A DNA stretch of 6,508 nt from Ignavibacteriales bacterium (GCA_020061995.1 JAGUXE010000350.1:1-6508), one strand, 5' to 3'; counted from the first letter of the stretch, positions 1 to 6,508 are shown. Numbers and translations are program-made. The notes: generated from the sequence alone by a model not told the origin.

Positions 1-759
1 CTTATTTCCTTAACTTTAAACGATCATCAATCTACAAAAAAAATAAGAACACTAGCATTCGGTTCATTCTCTGTATTTTCATCATTACTTCACGATTATA
101 TTAAAATCTCTGATGTTAAGGGTGAAAATGAATCACTTAGAAGAAGGAATGCAGAATTGATGCTGGAAATCTCCAAACTCAGAGATTATGGAATTCTTAA
201 TACACAACTTAAGAATCTGATTGACCTTCGTGATACTCTACAGTACAAGCTTTATCCCGCAACTATTGTATCCAAAACCTTTGCCTCATCACAAAGTACT
301 TTTACAATTAATATCGGAATTAAAGATAGTGTGAAAGTTGGAATGCCAGTATTAAATGGCGATGGGTTTATCGGTTTGGTTTATTCAGTATCTGACGATT
401 ATGCAATTGTTCGCAACCTTCATAATTCCAACCTTAAAGTAATCGTAAAAGATGAAAGAAGTAGATTCCAGGGAATTTTAAGATGGAACGGAAGTTATTT
501 AACTGTTACTAATCTTCCTAAAACAGCAGATATAAACGTGGGTGATAGAGTAACAACTTCAGAGCTTAGTTCATTAATCAGTATTCCTATTCCGATAGGT
601 TTAGTTAAAGAAGTACTAAACCCTGAAAAAGGTTATTTCAACGATTTAATAATCGAACCGTTTGTTGATATTTATGGTGTTGAATATGTATTTGTTTTAG
701 GATTGACTAAAAAGTTGTTTAATAATAATATCGAACTGAATTTTTATAGAAATCCGTAA
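1..759 (+). CDS. mreC: Rod shape-determining protein MreC (5' end outside window)
   Basis: MreC is the bitopic periplasmic scaffold of the elongation machinery; it binds PBP2 and links it to MreD, RodA and MreB. The frame is open from base 1, giving 252 visible residues to a TAA stop. The first visible residues (LISLTL) look like the end of the N-terminal membrane anchor, so I infer that roughly 20-30 residues are missing. Visible residues about 38-80 are rich in E, K, R, L and N and fit the MreC coiled coil. The beta-domain follows, with the family-typical GMPVLNGDGFIGLV (visible residues about 114-127) and GDRVTTSELSSL plus IPIGLV (about 181-202). The end is a short polar tail (NIELNFYRNP). 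The TTG at 157 is an internal codon, not the start, because coding sequence with MreC character extends upstream of it. mreD begins one base after the stop. Identification is by motif and by gene order. Confidence 0.95.
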   Translation, partial: LISLTLNDHQSTKKIRTLAFGSFSVFSSLLHDYIKISDVKGENESLRRRNAELMLEISKLRDYGILNTQLKNLIDLRDTLQYKLYPATIVSKTFASSQSTFTINIGIKDSVKVGMPVLNGDGFIGLVYSVSDDYAIVRNLHNSNLKVIVKDERSRFQGILRWNGSYLTVTNLPKTADINVGDRVTTSELSSLISIPIPIGLVKEVLNPEKGYFNDLIIEPFVDIYGVEYVFVLGLTKKLFNNNIELNFYRNP

Positions 760-760
760 T

Positions 761-1249
761 ATGAAATACGAGCAAATTAAGCCTCTCCTTTTATTTCCCC
801 CGATTTTGATAATCCAAATATTCTTAATCCCTCTAATTAGCATCGAGGGAATTGCCCCGGATTTAATTTTAATGTTATTAGTATTCTATACTTTAAAAAA
901 CGGTCAATTATACGGGACGGTTATCGGGTTTATTTTCGGTTTGTTTTTCGATTTAATCTCCGGTGGAATACTAGGAAGTATGATGTTCAGTAAAACTCTG
1001 AGTGGTTTTATTGCAGGGTATTTCTATAATGAAAATAAAATAGATTTGCATTTTAAATCATTTGCATATCCCCTGATCGTCCTTTTAATATCGATACTGG
1101 ATTCAATAACCATATCATTAATCACAAGTTTCGACATTAACACTAATATTATTACACTTTTCTTTTATCAAGGTTTATTGCCTGCTTTATTTACCTCTGC
1201 ACTTTGTTTTTTCGTTACTTTCTTTTATCCGAAAGGAAGTTATATATAA
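761..1249 (+). CDS. mreD: Rod shape-determining membrane protein MreD
   Basis: MreD is the small integral-membrane partner of MreC in the elongasome. The 162-residue product has the usual MreD length and is almost entirely hydrophobic, with about five or six membrane segments (roughly residues 8-28, 33-45, 51-70, 74-90, 102-122 and 129-155). The pattern APDLILMLLVFYTLKNGQ followed by YGTVIGFIFGLFFDLISGG is typical of MreD: a Pro-Asp after the first helix, then glycine-rich helices ending in a conserved Asp. The ATG lies one base after the mreC stop and has no convincing Shine-Dalgarno sequence, so translation probably depends on ribosomes finishing mreC. The TAA stop shares its last A with the mrdA start codon. 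Sequence conservation in MreD is weak in general, so the call rests on topology, the PDL/GLFFDL pattern and its position between mreC and mrdA. Confidence 0.93.
   Translation: MKYEQIKPLLLFPPILIIQIFLIPLISIEGIAPDLILMLLVFYTLKNGQLYGTVIGFIFGLFFDLISGGILGSMMFSKTLSGFIAGYFYNENKIDLHFKSFAYPLIVLLISILDSITISLITSFDINTNIITLFFYQGLLPALFTSALCFFVTFFYPKGSYI
1233..1239 (+). promoter_or_regulatory. Ribosome binding site that fixes the mrdA start
   Basis: AAGGAAG lies 9 bases before the ATG at 1249 and inside the end of mreD. It supports that ATG over the in-frame TTG at 1204, which would add 15 residues (MFFRYFLLSERKLYI) in front of a normal PBP2 N-terminus. Confidence 0.6.
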
Positions 1250-3051
1250 TGGCGAAGGTTATACTCAATGATAGAAAAACAATAATATTTACTGTAATAG
1301 TAGGAGTTTTTTTTCTTTTTAGTTTCCGTTTGTTTCAACTTCAGATTATTCAACAAAAGCAATTTGATGAAAAATCATCCGGCAACAGTATCAAAGCGAT
1401 TGAACAGACACCTTTAAGAGGTGTTTTTTATGATCGTGATACAGTATTGATTGTAGAAAATATCCCGGCTTACACTGCCAGAATTACACCAGCAGATTAT
1501 GATAAAAGTAACAACAAATTTTTAGAATCAATCCTTGATTTAGATGAAGGATATATTGAAAGTATTTTATTACGTAATAAACAATACTCAAAGTTTATCC
1601 CGATTAAAATAAAAAGAGGTGCTTCATTTGAATCAATTGGCTGGATTGAGGAGAATCAAGAAAATCTTCCCGGGGTTGATTACATAATTGAAATGCAGAG
1701 AAATTATCCCGCAGGAATTATGGCTTCTCATGCATTTGGCTATTCAAAAGAGATTTCTCCACAGCAACTTAAAAAAGAAAACGATTACTACACTCCCGGA
1801 GATGTCATCGGCTCAAATGGTTTAGAAAAATCTTATGAAAAATTGTTAAGGGGACAAAAAGGTTTTAATTTTATTTTGGTTGATTCAAGAAGAAGGGAAG
1901 TAGGTAAATTCAAAGAGGGTGCTCAAGATATTCCATCAATTAAAGGGAAGGATCTCGCACTAACTTTTGATGTTGACGTTCAAAGAATTGCAGAACAAGA
2001 ATTAAAAGGAAAGAGTGGTGCAGCCGTTGCTATTGAGCCATCAACCGGTGAGATAATTGCGATGGCAAGCGGCCCCGATTATGACCTTAACCAGTTTTCT
2101 TATGTTACCTCACGTGAATATTTGCGTGAACTTACTTCAAATCCATTAAAGCCACAGTTTAATAGAGCTACTATGGGGGCGCATCCTCCCGGTTCTACTT
2201 TCAAAGTTTTGTGTGCTTTAGTTGGATTGGAACTTGGGGTTATTACTGATAAGACTTTACTCAATTGCAGCGGAGGTTTTACTTTCGGAAGATTTTTTAA
2301 ATGTCATGGTGCTCACGGTGCAACCGATGTTTATAGAGCTCTTGAAAAATCATGCAATGTCTTTTTTTATCAATTAATATTTAAAATTGGATTAAATAGA
2401 CTTGCAGATTATGCAAATAAGTTTGGACTCGGTGTTAAAACAGATATTGATCTGGGAGAAGAATCTAAAGGTTTAATACCTAGAACAAATTATTACGAGA
2501 AAATTTATGGAAAGAATTGGCCTCAAGGTATTTTGGTTAGTCTAGGAATTGGACAAGGAGAAATAAATGTTACTCCATTGCAATTGGCTTATTATACAGC
2601 ACTAGTCGCTAATAATGGGGTTTCTTATAAACCTCACTTTGTACGTGGTTATTTTGACGAACATAAAAAACTTCATCGAATAGAACATGAAAAAGTGGAT
2701 ACCAAGTTGAGTCAAAAATCATTTGATATAGTTAAAAAGGGGATGTACCTGGTTGTCAATGGAGCCGGTACAGCTACTAATGTAAGGATTCCGGAAGTGA
2801 ATGTCGCAGGGAAAACCGGTACAGCACAAAATCCACACGGTAAAGATCATGCTCTATTTATCGGTTTCGCCCCTTATGAAAATCCACAGATCGCCGTTGC
2901 GGTATTGGTTGAGAATGTAGGATTCGGATCTACACATGCTGCTCCCATAGCAAAAAAAATGATAGAAGAGTATATGAAAAAGAAAGGTTTGATTACTAAG
3001 AATTCAGTTACTCCTGTTGCAATAATAGAGGCATCCGAAATTGCAGATTGA
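1249..3051 (+). CDS. mrdA: Penicillin-binding protein 2 (class B peptidoglycan transpeptidase)
   Basis: PBP2 is the elongation-specific DD-transpeptidase; it is membrane-anchored and periplasmic and pairs with RodA. From the ATG at 1249 the product is 600 residues (E. coli PBP2 is about 633). A short basic N-terminus precedes one membrane helix at about residues 11-30. The pedestal/dimerisation region (about 45-230) includes the typical RGVFYDRD and the [15 protein letters not shown] block. The transpeptidase domain has all three motifs: STFK at 316-319 (nucleophile Ser316), SCN at 368-370 and KTGT at 522-525. Between the first two motifs, Cys340, Cys352, His356 and Cys369 could form a zinc site (see findings). 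[15 protein letters not shown] is also typical of the family. The ATG overlaps the mreD stop as TAATG and has an AAGGAAG site upstream. The 3' end overlaps rodA by 11 bases, which fits coupled production of the PBP2-RodA pair. Confidence 0.96.
   Translation: MAKVILNDRKTIIFTVIVGVFFLFSFRLFQLQIIQQKQFDEKSSGNSIKAIEQTPLRGVFYDRDTVLIVENIPAYTARITPADYDKSNNKFLESILDLDEGYIESILLRNKQYSKFIPIKIKRGASFESIGWIEENQENLPGVDYIIEMQRNYPAGIMASHAFGYSKEISPQQLKKENDYYTPGDVIGSNGLEKSYEKLLRGQKGFNFILVDSRRREVGKFKEGAQDIPSIKGKDLALTFDVDVQRIAEQELKGKSGAAVAIEPSTGEIIAMASGPDYDLNQFSYVTSREYLRELTSNPLKPQFNRATMGAHPPGSTFKVLCALVGLELGVITDKTLLNCSGGFTFGRFFKCHGAHGATDVYRALEKSCNVFFYQLIFKIGLNRLADYANKFGLGVKTDIDLGEESKGLIPRTNYYEKIYGKNWPQGILVSLGIGQGEINVTPLQLAYYTALVANNGVSYKPHFVRGYFDEHKKLHRIEHEKVDTKLSQKSFDIVKKGMYLVVNGAGTATNVRIPEVNVAGKTGTAQNPHGKDHALFIGFAPYENPQIAVAVLVENVGFGSTHAAPIAKKMIEEYMKKKGLITKNSVTPVAIIEASEIAD
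3027..3031 (+). promoter_or_regulatory. Ribosome binding site for the rodA TTG start
   Basis: AGAGG lies 9 bases before the TTG at 3041, inside the end of mrdA. An in-frame TAG at 3026-3028 blocks any longer rodA frame. The TTG is the first usual start codon after it, and no ATG follows until well inside the first membrane segment, so this site supports TTG as the true start. Confidence 0.5.
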
Positions 3052-4270
3052 TTATAAACTAAATGACAAATTTGATTTTACATTATTCATTACTGCATTA
3101 GTATTAGTGATCATTGGGTTAATAGCAATTTATAGTTCGACCGTGAGTAATCCATTAGGGAAAGGCAATTTTGAAAAACAACTTTTTGCATTTGCAGTCG
3201 GAATAATTGTTTTTTTTATAGTCTATTTTTTACCGACAAAGTTTTTTAGAATGATCACTGTTCCTGCATATTTGTTTTCAATCCTTCTATTGATTATTGT
3301 GTTAATTATTGGTAAAAGTGCCGGGGGAGCAAAGAGTTGGATTGCTTTTGCAGGTTTCAGTTTTCAACCTTCTGAGTTGGCAAAATTATCAACTGTCATG
3401 ATGCTTGCTCACTTTCTATCAAGAGAAAATATTGATTTAGAAAATCTTAAAGACATATTTATTGTTCTATTTTTAGGTCTGCTACCGGTTGGATTAATTA
3501 TGTTGGAGCCGGATCTCGGAAGTTCCTTCGTTTTTTTCGGAATGATATTGATTCTTCTTTTTTGGTCAGGTATAAGCCTATTCGGAATGTTTGTAGTTCT
3601 AGCTCCTGCTTTTGTTTCAATTGCCTCAATCTTTGGTTTTTACTATATGCTAATATCGATTGGTTTTGTAATAGCCCTTTTAATATATTTTAAAAAAGAT
3701 ATTTTCTTAAGTGGTTCGATATTAGGCTTTAACGTCGCTTCAGGTTTTTTTGTCGATTATGTTTATGATATTCTAAGTCCTCATCAGCAGAAGCGAATAC
3801 AATCGTTTATTGATCCAATGGCAGATCCTCTTGGTTCAGGTTACAATGCGATTCAAGCTAAAGTTGCAATTGGTTCAGGAGGCGTCTGGGGTAAAGGCTT
3901 TTTATCCGGTAATCAAACACAATTACAATTTATTCCGGAACAATGGACTGATTTTATCTATTGTGTAGTTGGAGAAGAATTCGGATTCGTCGGAAGTATG
4001 ATTGTTCTAAGCCTCTTCCTTTTTTTGTTTGTAAGAATTTTGAGAATTGCATCAATGGCTAAAGAAAATTTCTTGAGTATGGTGATAGTCGGCATTTTAT
4101 CAGTTTATTTTGTCCACTTCTTAATTAATATCGGGATGGCAATCGGTTTGATGCCGGTAATTGGAATACCTTTGCCATTTATTAGTTATGGTGGTAGCTC
4201 GCTACTTGTTAATATGGCAATGCTTGGAATTGTTCTGAATATTTATAGAACAAGAAAAAATTATACATAG
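3041..4270 (+). CDS. rodA: Rod-complex peptidoglycan glycosyltransferase RodA (SEDS family)
   Basis: RodA polymerises lipid II into glycan strands in the inner membrane, acting with PBP2. The 409-residue polytopic product has clear SEDS signatures: [10 protein letters not shown] at 25-34, the [20 protein letters not shown] block at 96-115, EPDLGSS at 156-162, [20 protein letters not shown] at 249-268 with IGSGG and GKGFLSG after it, PEQWTDF at 299-305, and [11 protein letters not shown] at 378-388. Asp304 in PEQWTDF aligns, from memory of the family, with the Asp required for SEDS polymerase activity. The protein is about 40 residues longer than E. coli RodA. The extra length lies between EPDLGSS and QQKRI, where three hydrophobic segments (about 179-198, 201-217 and 219-240) replace one. 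The start is a TTG overlapping mrdA by 11 bases, with AGAGG upstream. RodA rather than FtsW is inferred from the neighbouring mreCD-mrdA. Confidence 0.95.
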   Translation: MQIDYKLNDKFDFTLFITALVLVIIGLIAIYSSTVSNPLGKGNFEKQLFAFAVGIIVFFIVYFLPTKFFRMITVPAYLFSILLLIIVLIIGKSAGGAKSWIAFAGFSFQPSELAKLSTVMMLAHFLSRENIDLENLKDIFIVLFLGLLPVGLIMLEPDLGSSFVFFGMILILLFWSGISLFGMFVVLAPAFVSIASIFGFYYMLISIGFVIALLIYFKKDIFLSGSILGFNVASGFFVDYVYDILSPHQQKRIQSFIDPMADPLGSGYNAIQAKVAIGSGGVWGKGFLSGNQTQLQFIPEQWTDFIYCVVGEEFGFVGSMIVLSLFLFLFVRILRIASMAKENFLSMVIVGILSVYFVHFLINIGMAIGLMPVIGIPLPFISYGGSSLLVNMAMLGIVLNIYRTRKNYT

Positions 4271-4273
4271 GAG
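4269..4273 (+). promoter_or_regulatory. Ribosome binding site of dcd overlapping the rodA stop
   Basis: AGGAG begins within the TAG stop of rodA and ends 6 bases before the dcd ATG at 4280. It is the strongest Shine-Dalgarno match in the window, so dcd probably initiates on its own as well as through read-on from rodA. Confidence 0.65.
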
Positions 4274-4279
4274 TATAAA

Positions 4280-4816
4280 ATGATTTTATCTGACAAAAAG
4301 ATTTTGGAAGAAATTGCAACAGGTAATATTGTTATTGAACCTTTTGAACATGAAAATTTAGGAACAAATAGCTATGATGTTAGACTTGGTAGATGGCTTG
4401 CTGTCTATGAAGATGACATACTTGATGCGAAAGAAGATAATGAGGTTTTAACTTTTGAAATTCCGGATGAAGGTTATATTCTTCTCCCTTCAAAACTTTA
4501 TCTTGGTGTTACTCATGAATATACTGAAACACGAAATTTTGTTCCTTTCCTGGAAGGAAAATCTAGCATCGGTCGTTTAGGGATTGATATTCATGCAACT
4601 GCCGGTAAGGGGGATGAGGGTTTTTGCAATACATGGACATTGGAAATATCCGTTAAACAACCTGTCAGAATTTATAAACTAATGCCAATCGGGCAATTAA
4701 TTTATTTTGAAATTTCCGGGGAGATTGCTACCCACTATAATTCAAAATCGAATGCTAAGTATAATGAAAAAACTATTTATCCTGTGAAATCAATGATGTA
4801 TAGGAATTTTGAATAA
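4280..4816 (+). CDS. dcd: dCTP deaminase
   Basis: The enzyme deaminates dCTP to dUTP (or to dUMP in bifunctional members), feeding dTMP synthesis in the cytoplasm. It belongs to the dUTPase-like trimeric fold. The 178-residue product starts with the family-typical MILSDKKILEEI, followed by LGTNSYDVRLG at 27-37. The active-site block includes LEGKSSIGRLGIDIHATAGK at 91-110 and TLEISV at 120-125. Glu122 corresponds to the catalytic Glu of TLE/VLE in the family, and Ser95, Ser96 and Arg99 are likely phosphate-binding residues. GQLIYFE (138-144) and the NAKYN C-terminal segment (158-162), which normally closes over the nucleotide, are both present. It is shorter than E. coli Dcd (193) and matches the compact form I associate with Bacteroidota. 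Whether it also cleaves dUTP cannot be told from the sequence alone. It lies 9 bases after rodA, and its TAA overlaps the pyrF ATG by one base. Confidence 0.95.
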   Translation: MILSDKKILEEIATGNIVIEPFEHENLGTNSYDVRLGRWLAVYEDDILDAKEDNEVLTFEIPDEGYILLPSKLYLGVTHEYTETRNFVPFLEGKSSIGRLGIDIHATAGKGDEGFCNTWTLEISVKQPVRIYKLMPIGQLIYFEISGEIATHYNSKSNAKYNEKTIYPVKSMMYRNFE

Positions 4817-5628
4817 TGTTAACCTCTCAAGAAAAACTTCAGATTCAATTCGATAAACATAGTCATATTTGTGTAGGGCTTGATCCCGATAAATCAAAAT
4901 TCCCATCATCTATTTTGAAATCTGATGATTCCATATTTCAGTTTAATAAAGAGATAATTGATGCAACAAAGGATTTGGCATGTGCTTACAAATTAAATTT
5001 TGCATTCTTTGAAGCAGAAGGATTGAAGGGGATTGAAACATTATACAAAACTATTGATTACATCGGGTCAAATCATTTTATTATTGGCGATGCAAAACGA
5101 GGTGATATCGGTAATACTGCTGAAAAATATGCCAATTCTTTATTTAACGAATTTAAGGTCGATGCATCAACATTACACCCATATATGGGATTTGATTCTA
5201 TTGAACCATTTTTGAGTTATTCTGATAAGTTGAATTTTGTGTTAGTACTAACTTCAAATCCCGGAGCGGCAGATTTTGAGAAAGTGCTATTAGTCAATAA
5301 TAAATTTCTTTATCAGGAAGTGTTGACCAAAGTTTTAAGCTGGAATACAAAAGAGAATCTTGGGATTGTTTTTGGAGCTACGCAAATTACCGAATTGGAA
5401 GAAAATATTTCATCATTTGATAAACTTCCTGTATTATTGCCCGGTGTTGGTGCGCAAGGTGGAAGCCTTGAAGAAGTAGTAAAACTTTTTTCAGTTTATA
5501 AAAAGAATAACTTCATTATAAATTCTAGTCGTGGAATTATCTATAAAAGTAAAAATAGTGACTTTGCAGAGCAAGCGCATATTGAACTTTCTAAACTGAA
5601 CCAAATTGTTTTAAAGAATAAAAATTAA
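4816..5628 (+). CDS. pyrF: Orotidine-5'-phosphate decarboxylase, subfamily 2
   Basis: PyrF converts OMP to UMP, the last step of de novo pyrimidine synthesis, as a cytoplasmic TIM-barrel dimer. The 270-residue product has the length and motifs of the longer subfamily 2, unlike the roughly 230-245 residues of the E. coli type. CVGLDPDKSKFP lies at 19-30, with Asp23 in the substrate pocket. YKLNFAFFE at 58-66 supplies Lys59. DAKRGDIGNTA at 92-102 holds the Asp-Lys-Asp catalytic set (Asp92, Lys94, Asp97). The phosphate-binding end has PGVGAQGG at 209-216 and SSRGIIY at 237-243. All key residues are intact. The ATG overlaps the dcd stop as TAATG, with AGGA 10 bases upstream (4802-4805), so it is probably coupled to dcd. 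With dcd it forms a two-gene pyrimidine block downstream of the wall genes. Confidence 0.96.
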   Translation: MLTSQEKLQIQFDKHSHICVGLDPDKSKFPSSILKSDDSIFQFNKEIIDATKDLACAYKLNFAFFEAEGLKGIETLYKTIDYIGSNHFIIGDAKRGDIGNTAEKYANSLFNEFKVDASTLHPYMGFDSIEPFLSYSDKLNFVLVLTSNPGAADFEKVLLVNNKFLYQEVLTKVLSWNTKENLGIVFGATQITELEENISSFDKLPVLLPGVGAQGGSLEEVVKLFSVYKKNNFIINSSRGIIYKSKNSDFAEQAHIELSKLNQIVLKNKN

Positions 5629-5693
5629 TCCCTTTTCTCTTTCTGTTTATCTCTTGAATTACTAATTTTGATAAGTAATTATTAATTATTAAG
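5629..5693 (+). other. Only intergenic gap: pyrimidine-rich tract and weak inverted repeat
   Basis: This gap begins with about 25 bases that are nearly all C and T (5630-5655), followed by a very AT-rich part. The arms AATTACT (5657-5663) and AGTAATT (5674-5680) can pair as a 7-bp stem with a 10-base loop. The stem has a single G-C pair and no downstream U run, so it is not a convincing intrinsic terminator. The gap separates the tightly packed mre-pyrF run from the final two genes and is the only likely place for a new transcript to start. Confidence 0.4.
5663..5670 (+). promoter_or_regulatory. Possible Bacteroidota-type -7 promoter element
   Basis: TAATTTTG matches the TAnnTTTG -7 consensus known for the Bacteroidota primary sigma factor and sits 23 bases before the orf133 ATG. 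No good TTTG element is found about 19-21 bases upstream; only a TTTCTG is near (5640-5645). In such AT-rich DNA a match can occur by chance, so this is weak. Confidence 0.25.
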
Positions 5694-6095
5694 ATGAAAA
5701 ATCAAAAAGAGCCGAAAAAGAATACTGAATTCGGCAAATTTAATGATGACAGATTTCAGCCAATTTTCCCGCCGGTAATATTATTTGACGAGATACCAAC
5801 AGATATATCTCTTCCGAAATTAGTCCTTCTTAATTCTAGAATAGAAAATAAAACTTTGTCAATCACATTAGAAAATAATTGTGAAGATTACATAGATATA
5901 TACCTAAAAAACAATGGTAGTAAAATAGATCTTTTCTATCATTGTAATAAAAAGATTGTTACATTCAATGATATCCGGTTTACTGAAGAGAATAATTACG
6001 AAGTCTTTTATCTTAAAGGGAAAAGAAGATCAGTAAATACTACAATTAAGTTAGACCGAGAAAAACTGGGGAGTTATTATGAGCGTACAAACTAA
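5694..6095 (+). CDS. Hypothetical protein, 133 residues, coupled to DUF2851 gene
   Basis: I do not recognise this protein. It begins with a strongly hydrophilic, Lys/Asn/Glu-rich tail (about residues 1-19) and a Pro-rich stretch (FQPIFPPVILFDEIP, 21-35). It continues with alternating hydrophobic and polar residues (about 42-120) that look like a small all-beta domain, for example LSITLENN, YIDIYLKNN and YEVFYLKGK. Two cysteines (63 and 84) are present. There is no signal peptide or membrane segment, so it is probably cytoplasmic. The ATG is the only Met codon in the frame, and an in-frame TAA at 5676-5678 limits any extension. No clear Shine-Dalgarno sequence precedes it. Base composition resembles that of its neighbours. 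The reality of the gene is supported by its length in AT-rich DNA, its same-strand position and its 17-base overlap with a convincing downstream gene. No function can be assigned. Confidence 0.72.
   Translation: MKNQKEPKKNTEFGKFNDDRFQPIFPPVILFDEIPTDISLPKLVLLNSRIENKTLSITLENNCEDYIDIYLKNNGSKIDLFYHCNKKIVTFNDIRFTEENNYEVFYLKGKRRSVNTTIKLDREKLGSYYERTN
6068..6073 (+). promoter_or_regulatory. Ribosome binding site of the DUF2851 gene
   Basis: GGGGAG ends 5 bases before the ATG at 6079 and lies inside the end of orf133. It fixes the start of the partial downstream gene and fits translational coupling with orf133. Confidence 0.55.
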
Positions 6096-6508
6096 AGTTC
6101 CTGAAAAGTTCCTTTATGAAATATGGAAAAATCAGAATATAAATAAAGAAATATTTACCGCTTGCGGTGAAAAAATATATGTCTATGAAAGGGGGACTGA
6201 AAACATTGAAAACGGTGGACCCGATTTTTTAAATGCGAGAATTAAAATCGGTAATATTACTTATGTTGGTGATGTTGAAATTGATAATCTTCATTCCGAT
6301 TGGAAAACTCACGGACACAATATCAATAAGCGCTATAATAAAGTTATACTTCACGCTGTCCTTTCGTGTGATTCAAACAATAAATATGTTTATACTCAAG
6401 AAGGACGAAAGGTGCCCACAGTATGTTTCGGTTCTTTTTTGGAAGAAGGGATTAATACCTCGCTAAGGAAAGCAATTGTAAGTGAGCGAGAGAATAAAAC
6501 AAATAAAA
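6079..6508 (+). CDS. DUF2851 family protein (3' end outside window)
   Basis: The frame opens with ATG at 6079 and stays open to the end of the window, giving 143 residues and the first base of the next codon. The N-terminus (EKFLYEIWKNQNIN, 9-22) and the block GGPDFLNARIKIGNITYVGD (46-65) running into VEIDNLHSDWKTHGH (66-80), then Y86 and VILHAV (89-94), match what I remember of the DUF2851 family, common in Bacteroidota and relatives. Full members are, from memory, about 420-440 residues, so about one third is visible. The function of the family is not established. The arrangement D49, E67, then S73-D74-W75 and a hydrophobic strand resembles a PD-(D/E)XK nuclease-like core, but this is inference. 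The visible part has no signal peptide or membrane helix. The start overlaps orf133 by 17 bases and has GGGGAG upstream. Confidence 0.85.
   Translation, partial: MSVQTKVPEKFLYEIWKNQNINKEIFTACGEKIYVYERGTENIENGGPDFLNARIKIGNITYVGDVEIDNLHSDWKTHGHNINKRYNKVILHAVLSCDSNNKYVYTQEGRKVPTVCFGSFLEEGINTSLRKAIVSERENKTNK

Noticed and set aside
157..162. TTG at 157 as the start of mreC
   Set aside because: The frame is open to base 1 and the upstream residues continue the coiled coil and the end of the membrane anchor, so the gene starts outside the window.
1204..1248. In-frame TTG start adding 15 residues to PBP2
   Set aside because: The added residues lie wholly within mreD, no ribosome site precedes the TTG, and the ATG at 1249 has AAGGAAG upstream and forms the usual TAATG junction.
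5033..5215. 60-residue ORF within pyrF
   Set aside because: It is a shadow in another frame of a well-conserved pyrF region covering the catalytic motif, with no family features of its own.
5657..5680. Inverted repeat as an intrinsic terminator after pyrF
   Set aside because: The stem has only one G-C pair, the loop is 10 bases, and no U run follows.
6233..6466. 77-residue ORF near the right end
   Set aside because: It is a shadow of the DUF2851 reading frame that starts at 6079; the latter has the ribosome site and the family motifs.
1..6508. RNA genes, CRISPR arrays, insertion sequences, attachment sites
   Set aside because: Genes fill nearly the whole window; no repeat-spacer pattern, tRNA-like fold, transposase or long repeat was seen on either strand.

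Overview
The window is AT-rich and entirely coding on the + strand, apart from one gap of about 65 bases. All genes read with the standard bacterial code. The protein variants suggest a member of the Bacteroidota/Chlorobiota/Ignavibacteriota (FCB) group. The evidence is the compact 178-residue dCTP deaminase with a GKSSIGRLGIDIHATAGKGD-type core, the subfamily-2 PyrF, a RodA with extra membrane helices, and a DUF2851-family protein. This placement is inferred from remembered family features, not from a search.

Region 1 (1-4270) is the cell-elongation (rod-complex) cluster in its classical order: mreC (N-terminus outside the window), mreD, mrdA (PBP2) and rodA. The genes abut or overlap: mreC and mreD are 1 base apart, mreD and mrdA share 1 base, and mrdA and rodA share 11 bases. 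This suggests one transcript and translational coupling. MreC and MreD form the periplasmic/membrane scaffold, RodA polymerises glycan strands from lipid II, and PBP2 cross-links them. MreB would be expected upstream of the window.

Region 2 (4280-5628) continues the same run with two pyrimidine-nucleotide genes, dcd (dCTP deaminase) and pyrF (orotidine-5'-phosphate decarboxylase). rodA and dcd are 9 bases apart, and dcd and pyrF share 1 base. No terminator is visible between the wall genes and the nucleotide genes.

Region 3 (5629-6508) begins with the only real intergenic gap, which holds a pyrimidine-rich tract, a weak AT-rich inverted repeat and a possible Bacteroidota-type promoter element. 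It is followed by an unrecognised 133-residue protein. A DUF2851-family gene then overlaps that ORF by 17 bases and runs off the right edge. Its visible part has a conserved-looking block that may be a degenerate PD-(D/E)XK nuclease-like core.

Most of the window is ordinary housekeeping. The least understood part, and the most worth following, is the coupled pair at the right end (orf133 plus DUF2851). I see no RNA genes, mobile elements, CRISPR arrays or significant repeats.
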